Positions 12,874 through 23,667 of a stretch of DNA of 64,000 nucleotides are shown piece after piece. The stretch covers positions 202,341,641 to 202,405,640 of the forward strand of contig CM061139.1 of NCBI GenBank assembly GCA_030789695.1, given 5' to 3'. The notes below the pieces were generated by a model. That model saw only the letters and a program-made list of their open reading frames with translations, had not been told where the DNA came from and searched no databases. The position numbers were made by a program, and so were the translations under genes. Each line of letters starts with the position of its first letter. Positions within the stretch are counted from its first letter, which is position 1. Origin of the DNA: Scilla litardierei. Taxonomy: Eukaryota > Streptophyta > Magnoliopsida > Asparagales > Asparagaceae.

Positions 12874-13926
12874 GTGATTCATGGATGTTGGTTGTTAATT
12901 GTAGCTTTAATTATCTCTTGGCAGAGTTTCACCGATTTGGTGCTTGCGTGCCCACACCAGAGCTTTCACGAGGATCTTCTGCAGATCTTCTACACAGGAT
13001 TATCGCCATCTGGGCGGGATTTTGTGCAGATGAGTTGCGGTGGGGAGTTCTTTGATTATTCGACCGAGGATTAATGGTGTTACCTGAGGGACCTGGCAGA
13101 GTATGAGGAGACAGTTCAACAGGTCCAGGACCAGCCAGAAGATCTAGCCGAGGGCTCATTCCATTGCGGCCCTACAGAGGAACAGTCAGAACATGATGAT
13201 GGGGCGCATTGGAGCCAAGTAGAGGACGCTGAATGTCTATATTTTGAGGAGTCAGAGGAGACGGATGATGGAGTGCGTGTCGACCACGACGGTGACACGA
13301 TGTTTTTTCACTTCGAGGTTGAGGATGAAGCGGATGTGCATGATGGCCGAGAGCAGATCGAGGACACCATGGGGCCTGAGCCATAATCCACTTCAGAGTT
13401 AGATTCACAGGTTGAGGCGATTGAGTACTTAGGGAGGACGACTGAGATGAACTATTTCCGGGATGACGAGGATGATGCGTGCTTGGATTTACCTGAGACG
13501 AGTCTACCTTCAGTCCTATCACATATGTCACTTCCCTCTCATCAGGATGCGCACTTGTCAGTCATCGAGGAGGTTTGTCAGGAGCAGTTACCAGTTGTGG
13601 GGAGTGCCGCAGAGATTGTTGATGTTGATGTCGAGGAAGAGGATAGTGACGGGGATTGCGAGATGGTATATATTGAGCCCGAGCTCCCTCCTACTCCAGT
13701 TTTCTCTCTGCAGCCACTTCCACCTCCTCCTGAGGTCGTGTATCATGCCATATCTAGCACCATTTTTCAGGGAAGTTCCCACCATCTCATGCCTTGCATT
13801 TCTGAAACCAAACTTTCATTTCCATATATATTTGTTTCAGATTGTCGTCCATTACATTTAAATTCTTTTTCTGACGTCCTATTTTGGAATGCATTTGTTG
13901 CAGGGCATGAGGATGGCTTGGATTGA
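12874..13926 (+). pseudogene. Gypsy gag remnant with a long acidic extension
   Basis: One reading frame runs the whole length, broken only by TAA at 13072-13074 and TAA near 13384. The first part (about 12920-13071) has the plant Gypsy gag text FTDLVLACPHQSF, then LQIFYTGLSPSGRDFVQMS. The rest is rich in Asp and Glu (for example DVDVEEEDSDGDCEM, around 13620-13660). It is followed by a proline-rich stretch. No zinc knuckle is visible. The unusually clean frame over more than 1 kb suggests fairly recent inactivation. Confidence 0.6.
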
Positions 13927-14101
13927 TGCAGCTCGTCTCCCACATGATCCATATTATCCAAAGGAGATGATTGGAGTTGCATTGCTGGAATCCAAGGAGG
14001 CCGGTGGAGGCCTAGCTCCAAAGCAGCTGGCGGAGGAGCAAAAGGATATGATCGAGCAGTTGCCACCCGCCATTATACATCCAAGATCCGCCTTTTGCTA
14101 A
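13902..14101 (+). pseudogene. Small ORF after an acceptor-like site in the Gypsy derivative
   Basis: The sequence TTTGTTGCAG at about 13895-13904 looks like a 3' splice site. Just after it a frame reads MRMAWIDAARLPHDPYYPKE and continues to 14101. It may be a second exon of the gag-like product or a short 3' ORF. No domain is recognised. Confidence 0.3.
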
Positions 14102-15317
14102 GGTGTATTCTTTCCTTTACGTAGTGTAAATAAATAAAAAGTTAGTTAGTTTGCTTTTGCATGTTTGCTTTCGTATGTTTTTTTCTTTTCTAGGATCTTT
14201 TGTCGGGATCTAATACTCTCCCAACATTGAGGACAATGCCTATTTTAAGTTGGGGGGAGAGTGTTAGAATCTTTAGATTTGTTAGGATTTTGTTGGTAGC
14301 TTAAATTTTTTTTTGAGATACATCCATCTTGCTTTCATCCAATGATCTTTATTGCATATCTTAGTTGTCCTCCTTGTCCATACGCCATTTGCTTTGTGCT
14401 TAGTCCCTACATGCTTAATGACATGTAATTTTTTCGGGTTATCATTTTGGTATCAAATTCATAAATGTTTGATTGGCATGGTTTAATTCTTTTCCAATTT
14501 GGATTCAAATGCTAATATGCCATGTATGAGACTATTTCATATGTCATGATGCTCTCTTTGAAACAATTTGGGAAAAGTTTGGTGTAAGCGATTTCATGTT
14601 GGGATGAATGGTGTAGTTTTTGGTTGGATTGGGTTTGTCCAATTGTTATGTTTTGTTTTCTTCTAAGGAATGGGTGGATGTGTTGCTAACTCATGTTGAG
14701 AATGAAAAAGAGAGTAATATAAGTGAATGTTTCTTTCTAATCAAATCGAGTAGCCGGTGCCCCACGAAATATTGGGGAGGACGCCAAAGATGAGATTTAG
14801 GGGATCATTCCATCCCTTTGCCTATATAGCGTTATCGCGTGTATGCAAAGGTGGCCGTGTTTGCATTTCATAGCGTTATCGCGTGAATGCAAAACAAAAA
14901 CATAAACAAACAAAATCCAAAAGAATACAAAAAAGAAGGAAAAAGAAAAGAAAAAGAAAAAAATGAATGAATAAATGAAAGAATAAGCAACATGAGTGAT
15001 GCAATCTCATCCCCCACCACTTAGAAGAAAGTTTCTTTTGTATTGGCCACTTCTCTTGAAAATTAGCATTCATGACATCGTAATATCCCGACACATGCGA
15101 TACGATGCTTATTGCCTTACTTTTCTTTGAATTGGATTGAGAAGAGTGTCATTTGTTGTTTATTTTCATACATTGGGTATATTGGCTTTGAAATCAATTG
15201 GAAATACCATTTTGTGTGTGCCATGATGATATCGTGAGTGTTGGTGCATGTTTTCAATTTTATCCGAATTTATCGCATATTTTGCTAGAGACTAGCAAAA
15301 AGCTAGTTGGGGGGGTG

Positions 15318-15613
15318 TGATTCGAGATATAAATTGTATACTTCCTCCCTATTTCTGGGCATTTTATGTGTATATCATATTAATTTTGGCTTGATACGTG
15401 CGTATTTGTGATATCATGGATTATTAAAGCCTATCTCTATTTTATACATAAAATGTGTTTTTTGGACTAATTTTTACTCCCCGTATTTTTCAGGTATTTC
15501 TGGGATTTTTCTGAATTTTCTGGAATTTTTCCAGAATTTTTGGGAATTTTCAGCTATTTTTGGGGAATTTTTGGAGCCAAAGAATCAATTTTTGGGATTT
15601 ATAAAAAGAAAAT

Positions 15614-15676
<63 letters not shown>

Positions 15677-16131
15677 CCCATGTTACGGGCCGGCCCGATG
15701 GCCGGCCCGCGTTGCCGCTGTGGTTTAGAAAAATTTTTTTTTTAAAAAAATTTAGCTGGCCGAGGCCCGCTTTTGGGCGGCACGCGCAGCGCACGTGCCC
15801 GCACCCATTTGCGGGCGCCTTAGGCGCCCGTGGGTTTGGCGCGCTTCGCGCCCAACCCACAAGCTGTGAAGGGGGGTTTGGCTTGTTTCATTGCGGGTTT
15901 GGGTGGATTTTGGACCCAGTTTCGCCCCAAAACAGACCCAAATGGCTGTAAATGGGTTTATTGCGATTTGGAGGCTGTTTTTCAGCCTTCTTCTTCTCTT
16001 TTGATTTTTTTAGGGCTTGGGGGAAATCTTGGAGGCCATGAAGATGATGGGAAAGCTTGGAGGAGGAGCAAATGGGTGGAAGTAATGGTTCATTTGGGAG
16101 AGTTCTTGGGTGAAATCCTTCCTCCCCCTTT
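15318..16131 (+). repeat. 3' LTR (incomplete) of the Gypsy derivative
   Basis: It begins TGATTCGAGATATAAATTG after the purine tract. The start TGATTCG and the preceding AGACTAGCAAA...CTAGTTGGGG are shared with the nested element at 40231 (minus strand), so the two belong to related families. The alignment with the 5' copy stops near 16131. Confidence 0.65.
15616..15674. repeat. (AT)n microsatellite inside the LTR
   Basis: About 29 uninterrupted AT repeats. Reading frames made of alternating Ile/Tyr across this tract are artefacts. Confidence 0.95.
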
Positions 16132-17612
16132 TATGGATTCGATGATGGGTTAATATGGATTCGATTTATGGATTCACCAAATAATTCACCATAAACAGAT
16201 GTGGTGTCATGGGTGTCATGCAAAAATATGAACTATACGATTTATGGTGTGATGATATTATTTTATGGATAACAAAAATATGAACTATACGATTTATGGT
16301 GAATTATTTGGTGAAATGTGTCAAATTTGTTTTTCAGATAGATTTTAGGGTATGTGTTCAAAGCCAATTTTGGACATGTTCTAGCCAGAATTTCGACATA
16401 AGAGTATGCTGATGAACCTTTAGAAAAACTTGTTAGCTTTCCAACAAGACCAAGAACACAAAATTCCATGATGTGTGCAAGTCTCTAGGACAATTTTACT
16501 AAACAGTGTCAACACTGAAAATCAAACAGACATGTTATTAAGATGGATTTATTTCTCCCCAATTTCTGAATTGAAACTATATCAAAATTTATATGATTTT
16601 GGGGTAGAACTTTAAGATATACATGCTCATATTTTTTTCGAAACATGATTCGATCTACAGTAATCAGGAACAAGGCAAAATCAGACATCAAAGTTTCCGA
16701 AATTTTAAAGGAGATGACTTTGCTAAGGATTTCAAAGGGAAAGTTGTGAAATTGAGCAATAACATGTAAAAATTTACTATCTTCAACACATATTAGATAA
16801 AACATGCTATAAAAACAAATTAACAAAAATTAAATTGATTGGAATTCCAACTCCAAGAGATTCCTACCTCAAATCTCAAATTCTCCTTCTCTTTCCCTTT
16901 CTTTCTTCTCCATCTTCTTATTCCTTGAAGTAAGCTTGTGTTCCTTCTATTTGTTAATGGAAATTAGGGTTTTCATTTGTTAAAAATAGGGAAAAAGAGA
17001 GTAGGGGTGGCCGGCCATAGGGAGGGGAAGAAAAGAAAAGAGAAAGAGAGAAGAAGGGAGAAGATTCAAGAAAGAAAGGTATGATTTTTCTAAAGAGAGT
17101 TCTACACACTTTCTAACATATCCCCTAAGCCATGCTTAAGTTAAAATGACTAAAATACTCTCCCAAAAATACCCCTCAAGTTTCAAGTATTTACAAGTTT
17201 GCCATTCCTTTATACACCGACCACTTAAGTATGTACGCACAGCAGTTTTAGTCAAAAAGACCGTTTTGCCCCTGACCTTTCTAAAAATTTACGGGGGTTG
17301 ACATTGGCCCCTAACCCCTTTCACACTTCCATATTTCTCCCTACACACACCCATGCTCATCCGTGGACGCATACCTGCTTCACACACACACGTCTAGCAC
17401 GTTCCTGTTGTTTTGCACGGACGACGTCATTCGCACTTCTCCCGCACTTTTTCTTGCTTATCGTCTCTTAGCCACCCATGACGGCCCAATCCCCTTACAC
17501 TACGCTACATACCTCGATGGCTACGTCTATTTCATGCCTACGTACGCATTGTATGTGAATATACCACGCGTATACACTAAAATACACGTATAGGTCAAAA
17601 CAGGGCATTACA
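16132..17612. repeat. Probable LTR-like fragment with a short inverted repeat at its left
   Basis: The pair ATTCACCAAATAATTCACCAT (near 16162) and its reverse complement (near 16293) form a small inverted repeat. The phrase AATATGAACTATACGATTTA occurs twice between 16226 and 16300. Further right, a pyrimidine-rich tract, a CTTTCTTCTCCATC block and a final GGGCATTACA ending at 17612 resemble the 3' part of a plant Gypsy LTR. No matching start (TGTAATGCCC) was found. No gene is supported. Confidence 0.35.
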
Positions 17613-18000
17613 CTCTTTGTGGGAGTTTGGTGTTCTAGTGTAGGGCCAACCCTAATTCTCTGTGTGGGAGTTAGTAATTCACCGTGTGGGAGTTAGACCC
17701 CTGTGTAGGGTTGGTTTGGTTCTTGTGTAGGACAAAATCCTTTGTGAGAGGTATCTCTTTGTGGGATTTGTATTCACTTCTCTTTGTGGGAAATATAGTG
17801 AATACTGGTGTGACTGGACATACCCAAGTTTTGGGGAACCAGGGTAAATTCGTGTGTTTGCGTTTGTGTTTATTGTGGTGATTAATTCCTCTTGCATTTA
17901 TTATTCCGCTTTTGCAAGTTTAATTTTAATTGTACAATATATTGCCATTACACTATTCACCCCCTCTCTATTGTATTGTGGTTAGTATTGCAAGGGTAAG
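17613..18000. repeat. Retroelement leader-like fragment with GTGTGGGAG repeats
   Basis: The motif TGTGGGAGTTAG and close variants recur several times between 17615 and 17800. The segment ends with ACTATTCACCCCCTCTC, a phrase common near the 5' leader of plant Copia elements. It has no open frame of note. Confidence 0.35.
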
Positions 18001-19708
18001 GCGATCCTTACATGTCCCGTACCCAGCTGCATGCCCGAATGTAGGCTAGGCTGTTACAGCGCCCAGGTGAAGACCGCAGCCAGCATGCAGGCTGCTGCCT
18101 GGGTGCAGGCCGCAGCATGCAGCCCGTAGGCTGCTGTAGGCCGAGCCCACATCCTGTTTCTATGCATTTTTGGGGCATTTTTTGGGTTGACTTCGACGAC
18201 TCGTTTGAGGGGTCAAATAACTTTGAAATTGAGTGCCGTCAGTTTCTATGCAATCTCCATATGAAGCTCTTCGAAATGACATATCATTTTACTTCTGAAG
18301 CTTACCAGAGAGGAAGAAATAATTGCTCAAAGTTAAGCCCTTAAAGAGGAAAACTTGAATAAAAGTGTATTCTCTTTTTAGCAACACATTGGATGTTTTA
18401 TTGATCTCTAGCTTCTGCTTACCCTATAAATGGCCCTCCTCTTTCTCCTAAACTTGTACCAAGCCTAGATAAAGGGAGCTCCATCAGCCTAATTAAGTGA
18501 GCAAACTTAGATCAAAAGGCGACCAAAATTTTCCCTCTTTTCCCTGTTTATTCTCTCTTTCAGGTTCTAGCAAAACTCGAAGCAAATATGGATTTGATCC
18601 GAAGCATGAGATGTGGGTTCCACCTAAGGTGAAAATTTTTGGGATAGGTGGTCGGCTCTTAGACGAGATGTTGCAAAACGCGTCGGAACGTCGCCATAAG
18701 GATATTGTTTTTGCGACTGCAAAAACAAAAGGTATGTTCTTTTAAGCATTTTATTTTATAGTAGTTAATATTAGATCTATCTTTGTGAGGTCGGTTCAAC
18801 TCCCTCCTTAGATAGTAATGGTCAAGCAGAGGGGTTTTCTTTCAGTAGGGCTTGCATAAAAGTGTTTTGCGATATTTTTTCTTCTGCTGCTTCCCACGTC
18901 TACTAAGCCTAAGACTAGACGATGGGAAAAAGTCACATGGAAGCATGTTCAAAACCCTTCAGGTCGAACAAAATATTATCCTAGTAAAAACAACTAGCTT
19001 AAAAAAAGGCAAAACAATAGTTCGCCCTCTGGTTACCATGCAGCTATTAACTACCTTTAGCATCATGGTCTTGGAGGTGAAATTAACATTATCAGGAATA
19101 TGCAATTCACAAATGACAAGGTTTTATTTGTATTGGATTTCTTTACACTGCATCAAATTTTGAGAGTTGTGATGAGAACCAACGAAAGTAATTTTATACT
19201 TTAACATGCACCCACAATTTGAGAGTCTTCTTATGGGCTGAAAGCTGGATTTTTTTTGATGATGGTACATATCTTTTTAAATCTGATTTTGAACTTGGAT
19301 TGCTCTGATAACATATTGAATTTCTTATTACTGCATCAAATCTATAGAATTGTGATCAAAGAAATGATTTTCTAATTTAACTATTTTGTAAGAGTAAAGA
19401 TAATAATGTTATCAGTGCATTTGAACTCAGTCTATTTGAAGACTTCTCCTAGAATATATACATGAAGCTTGTCTTCTCCTAGGATTACCATGTTAATCTC
19501 AAACAGGTTTCTTAACTTCATGGGTGTAAATTTTAAATTCTATTCACTACTTTGAAATGATCAACATATCATTGAAAATGAAAGTGTTTTTCTGAGTGTT
19601 TCTCAAGACTAGTTAAGAAAGTTTGGCAAAGAGATTCCAGTTGCAGTCCTTGCCTGCAATCACTGAGACTAATGACCCATGCAATGCTCCTTTGCTGCTA
19701 AAGTGGGA
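18001..19708. other. Mostly unassigned sequence
   Basis: A G/C-rich imperfect repeat of GCAGGCTGCTG-like words lies at about 18060-18140. One exon-like block is listed separately (18564-18731). The remainder is AT-rich and shows no gene. Confidence 0.4.
18564..18731 (+). other. Exon-like block of 56 codons, unrecognised
   Basis: An open stretch of 168 nt, an exact multiple of three, is bounded by a pyrimidine tract plus CAG on the left and GTATGT on the right. It would encode SSKTRSKYGFDPKHEMWVPP and continue with basic, charged residues (ERRHKDIVF). No family is recognised and no partner exons were found nearby. It may be an orphan exon of a captured gene or a transposon relic. Confidence 0.3.
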
Positions 19709-19717
19709 AAATATTTT

Positions 19718-19792
19718 GGGTTATTTAGTATCGACCCCATGTGTTTTCTCAAAACTTAGTACCACTCCCATATGGTTTCAATAATTAGTGAG

Positions 19793-19832
<40 letters not shown>

Positions 19833-19993
19833 ACATAAGGGGGTGATACTAATTTTTGAGAAAACACCGGGGGGTGATACTAATTGTGACGAAAAACTTG
19901 AGGTGCCAGAGGGGGGTCTTACTAATTATTGAAACCATAGAGGGGTGGTACTAATTTTGGAGAAAACACAGGGGGTCGGGTACTAAATAACCC
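19718..19993. mobile_element. Foldback MITE, 276 bp, with 9-bp target duplication
   Basis: The ends GGGTTATTTAGTA and TACTAAATAACCC are inverted repeats that continue as a long imperfect palindrome of about 80 bp (ACCCC..GTGTTTTCTC, ATGGTTTCAATAATTAGT). The flanks AAATATTTT at 19709-19717 and 19994-20002 match exactly. A 9-bp duplication is the size made by Mutator-type transposases. It has no coding capacity. Confidence 0.82.
19794..19831. repeat. Poly-C run (38 nt) inside the MITE
   Basis: This is an uninterrupted C tract at the left arm of the foldback element. The matching right arm has only a short G run (GAGGGGGGTC). The tract therefore expanded after insertion, or its length is a sequencing artefact. 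Confidence 0.9.
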
Positions 19994-20002
19994 AAATATT
20001 TT

Positions 20003-20948
20003 TGTGATCACCTACAAATTATTAACTGTTTATATGTCTAGGTAAACTCTTAGGTCAAAGTATTGCAATCATTCAGTCAGGAACATTGAGTTGTTTTTCT
20101 TAAATATGACACACTGTATCTACACGTTGGTATGATATTGTCCACTTGGGCCCATTGGCCCAACTGGTTTTGCTCTTGGGTGTTCCCAAAAGGCCTCATA
20201 CTAATAGAGATACCAATCCATATTTATGCCCCAAGAACCCCTATGCTTAGACGAAGTTGGACTATACGTTCGCGACCCAACATGCCTCCCCTCGAACACA
20301 TAGGACTTGAAAAACTTGCTTGTTTATAGTGAGAGAAGATCACACTAACTGAGAGAAGATTACACTATGTGTGGTGTGGGTGCCTTAAAGAACTAGCTAA
20401 ATGCAGTTGCGTAAACTATCCTAAGCTTTTAACTTTTGCACATATGAAGGATATGGGAGAGAAAATGGATGGGCAAAATGATTCGTGACCTCCCCCTAAT
20501 CATTTGAAGAAGCATGTGGCTCTCCCTCCCTCCCCCCATTTGTTTTCTCCAAGACTCCACGTCTCCATGTTTTGTTCCATACAATCATGTGGCATTTTTT
20601 GCAACTGCAAAGTGCTTCATCTCACCACTGTATTATATTATTATTATTTATATAATGTAATATTTATTTATTTAGGTTGCTTGCCATTCTTTTTATTGTT
20701 TTGAATCATGGTGATGAAGCAGTGGACATGATAACCTTGGATGCGCTATATACACATTCCTATTATTTGTCATGTAATCTGCATATCGTAGTTACTAGTT
20801 AACAAGATTGTTAAGGGCCACGGTTTCGACTCTTCCAAGTTTTAAATTAGAACCTAAGCGAAGAAATATATAATACTAAATTTTAAAAAAATTAAGTAGA
20901 AATATAAGATTGTTAACGAATCGTTTTAATAACTTTAGTTGTAGAATA
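20003..20948. repeat. Spacer with a dispersed plant repeat fragment at about 20130-20340
   Basis: The part containing GATATTGTCCACTTGGGCCC and CCCAAAAGGCCTCATAC is a phrase I know as a widely dispersed plant repeat motif, but I cannot name the family with confidence. The rest is AT-rich with no gene. Confidence 0.35.
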
Positions 20949-21299
20949 TACTATACAAATGTGGAGGTTATCACATGTGTCATGTTTGTCCACATATGTC
21001 AATGTCACATCGTCACATGGAACATCCACCTCACCCCAATGATCCAACTGGCACAAAACGAAACCAACAAATACACACTCCATTCAAATACTACCCAAAA
21101 ACACACCCAAAAACACACCCAAGGTCAAACAACACCCAAAACCAAACCCAATTTCACACCCCAATAAAAAAAAATCCCAAAACCTCCAGACGATACACAC
21201 ACACATACACTCTTTTTCATTTGATCCGATTTGGACCAATGTCCTGATTTTGTGGGGATTTTTTGGAAGGGTCCCGCGCACAAAGTGCACGGGTAAGTT

Positions 21300-21303
<4 letters not shown>
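20949..21303 (+). mobile_element. Non-autonomous Helitron, about 355 bp
   Basis: The 3' end has the hairpin CCCGCGCACAAAGTGCACGGG region (21271-21291), then TAAGTT and terminal CTAG at 21300-21303 followed by T. The body shares the ACATGTGTCATGTTTGTC and AAAACACACCCAAAAAC phrases with the Helitron at 2598-2960. The 5' end (TACTATACAAATGTGGAGG) lacks a clean TC, so the start is approximate. Confidence 0.7.

Positions 21304-21332
<29 letters not shown>
21303..21332. repeat. (GT)n microsatellite between two Helitron ends
   Basis: About 15 GT repeats sit exactly between the plus-strand Helitron end at 21303 and the minus-strand Helitron end at 21334. Confidence 0.9.
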
Positions 21333-21333
<1 letters not shown>

Positions 21334-21335
<2 letters not shown>

Positions 21336-21824
21336 AGTCATAACCCGTGCCCGCGGGCACGGTTCATGTAAGATTTCCCCCCGCGAAATCTTTGTTCCCA
21401 AACATTATTTACACAGTCAAATTTGTGCGGAACAACAAATTCAGCGTAGAACAATAAATTCGGCGAGTGCACCCTTGAGTCGGAACAACAAATTAGCGTA
21501 AAAAAATTTAGCGGGCGCCTTCGGCGTGAAGGGTGGAAGTACATAAATGTGTATGTGTGTGTATGGTGTGTGGCTAAAAAGTGAAATGAGATGGTTTTTT
21601 AGCAAAAATGGAAAGTAAGTGGTATTCTGCGCAAATGTAGTGATTGTGGGGGGTTTGAAAACAAAAGGAAAAAAGTGGTGGTTTTTCCAAACACTCATCT
21701 CAACCCTTATTTTACCAAGATTAAATCCTAGCCATTCTTCTACAACCTCTTTATACATCAGCATGACATCAGCTTGTCCTAGTCAGCCCTAGGATTCAAA
21801 AACAGTTGTATTTTATATAATAGA
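21334..21824 (-). mobile_element. Non-autonomous Helitron, 491 bp, minus strand
   Basis: Read on the minus strand, it starts TCTATTATATAAAATAC (from 21824) and ends with the hairpin GTGCCCGCGGGCAC, then GGGTTATGA and CTAG (21337-21334). The left neighbour base is A, which is T on the minus strand, as expected. It has no coding content; the frames inside are short and unlike any family. Confidence 0.75.
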
Positions 21825-22709
21825 CTAGTCATAACCCGTGCCCGCGGGCACGGTTCATTTAAGATTTTCCCTTGCGAAATCTTTGTTCCCCGAAATTTTT
21901 TTTTCAAAACCAAAATTTAAAAGAAAAACAAATTAGCTTACAATATTTAGTGGCACATGCGTCTTCGGCGTGGGTGCCTTCGGTGCGGAACAACAAATTC
22001 AGCGCATGCGCCTTCGACACAGAACACTAAATTCGACGTGGGTGCCTTCGACGCAGAACAACAAATTCGACGTAAAACAACAATTTCGACGCGGGTGCCT
22101 TAGGCGCGGAACAACAAATCAGCGTTAAAAATGGCGCGGGCGCCTTCGGCGCGGAACAACAACTTCAGCGCATGCGTCTTCGACACAGAAAACCAAATTC
22201 GACGTGGGTGCCTTCGGCGCAGAACAACAAATTCGTCGTAAAACAACAATTTCGGCGCTGTTGCCTTAGGCGCGGAACAACAAATCAGCGTTAAAAAATT
22301 TCGATGGCGCCTTCGGCGCTGGCTTCATATAAATATAACACGTGCCCGTGGGACACTGTTCATTTAAAAATCTTGGACCCACTAATTTTAAACAAAAATC
22401 AATAATTATTAGTTTTCCCTGAAATATCAGCAGATGGGATCGAAATTTTACAGGGTTTTGCAACGCGGATCAATGAGTTGGCAGCATCTCCCGCGTTCAT
22501 TCTCCCACAGCTCGCGTCCATTCCCAAGATGAGATTGTGTGTGTGCACAACATTTTTTTTCATAACTAATATTAAAAGTCTATTCATAATTTCAATGTTT
22601 TTGTGTATTCCCAACAAATTTCTCTTCAACCCAAAAATTTCCCTCCAAAACTTGACGTGACATTGCCACATGGGACAAATTCAAAATCTACCCTCAATTG
22701 TAATATAGA
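21825..22709 (-). mobile_element. Head-to-tail Helitron pair, minus strand
   Basis: The CTAG at 21825-21828 with the same GTGCCCGCGGGCAC hairpin is a second Helitron 3' end, placed directly against the 5' TC of the preceding copy. The far 5' end, read minus, is TCTATATTACAATTGAGG (from 22709). A third, weaker 3'-end-like hairpin near 22325-22365 (CACGTGCCCGTGGGACACTG) suggests two stacked elements, about 21825-22330 and 22330-22709. Confidence 0.65.
21960..22320 (-). repeat. Minisatellite of GCGGAACAACAAATTC units inside a Helitron
   Basis: The word CGGAACAACAAATTC or close variants recurs roughly every 30-60 bases, alternating with GGGTGCCTTCGGCGC. The array is irregular, with higher-order repetition: the block around 21990-22110 resembles that around 22140-22290. 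Confidence 0.7.
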
Positions 22710-23667
22710 TATTGCAGATACAAGTTGTATCATTAAGTCGTCTCATATTGATTTGTGTATCTTCTTCTTGGTATTACACCACAGAGATCGTTAAAATATA
22801 AAAAATTTGTTTGCCTGGTCTGCTCTTGTGTAGGGTAAGCTTTGCAACAGTGGGCCCCCACCAATCTGGGCTGACGCACATGCTCGGTCCACTCACGTGG
22901 TGGTGGCCCAACTCTCAGTATCTGTCTCGTTCTGTGGCCCACTTCTAGGACTAGAAACTAATCTGCTGTTGGATTCTGGATCTGTCCAGAAATCATACAT
23001 GCATTTAGAGCAATGGGTTAAAGCCCATATTTCCTGGTTAGGCCCAATGGTATAGGGGCGCTTGTATTGTTATTTGTGACTTCCGACAGCTATGTTTTTT
23101 TCCTTAATTTTTAAAAATTTCTTGGAAGGAACAGCTTTGTATCGTTACAAGGCAGATAGTTTAGAATTCTATGTATACTTGACATGTAAATGAGTAAGAG
23201 TAACACTGGCCATCATCCATACAAGTAGAAATTTTTAATCCGATTCATTCCAAAAAAAAAAAAAAAAAAAACACTTTCTCCATACTATTTTTGATTGATC
23301 CCTCAAAACAAATAGCATCGAGAACCAGAAGAAAAGCACATATACCTAACAAAATTATAAGTGAATATCTAAAATATTTCATTCATTTTGTTTAGATACT
23401 CTAAAACTCCACTACACCGAAAAACTAGTTAACCCAATATGTTTTGAGTGTTGATATAGTAGTTGCAAAATAAAATTTTTTACAACGAGTAAATCAAAAC
23501 GTCTTAGGATTATTAGGTCTTTAATGCTTGTAGTTTAGTAGAATATGAAGATCAAAATTAATGATGCCGATCAATTAAAAAATAATGAAAATAGACTTTA
23601 AACTAATGTATAAAACATTACTCTTTAAATAGGCTGCATCAATATTTCTCAATTATTACTGTAGACT
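22710..23667. other. Unassigned AT-rich sequence
   Basis: It holds a poly-A run near 23252-23271 and no supported gene. The stretch 22830-22960 is moderately GC-rich but has no recognisable product. Confidence 0.4.

Larger units (their letters stand above)
12551..16131 (+). mobile_element. Gag-only Gypsy-type derivative, truncated at both LTRs
   Basis: A direct repeat of about 220 bp (12551-12771 and 15911-16131, both starting TGGACCCAGTTTCGCCCC) marks surviving parts of the two LTRs. The 3' LTR begins at 15318 (TGATTCGAG) right after the purine tract GTTGGGGGGGTG. The phrase ACATTGAGGACAATG followed by a TTGGGGGGAG tract at about 14223-14263 is typical of the region before the 3' end in Athila-like plant Gypsy elements. 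No protease, RT or integrase is present, so this is a non-autonomous derivative. The 5' LTR has lost its start and the 3' LTR its end, so no target duplication is expected. Confidence 0.7.

Noticed and set aside
15540..15860. Frames with long Ile/Tyr alternation
   Set aside because: They are translations of the AT microsatellite.
20132..20329. Possible small gene in the 20.1-20.3 kb stretch
   Set aside because: The sequence matches the style of a dispersed plant repeat, and no protein signature was seen.
21960..22320. CRISPR-like array
   Set aside because: The repeats are irregular in length and spacing, the organism is a plant, and no cas-like gene exists. It is a minisatellite in a Helitron.
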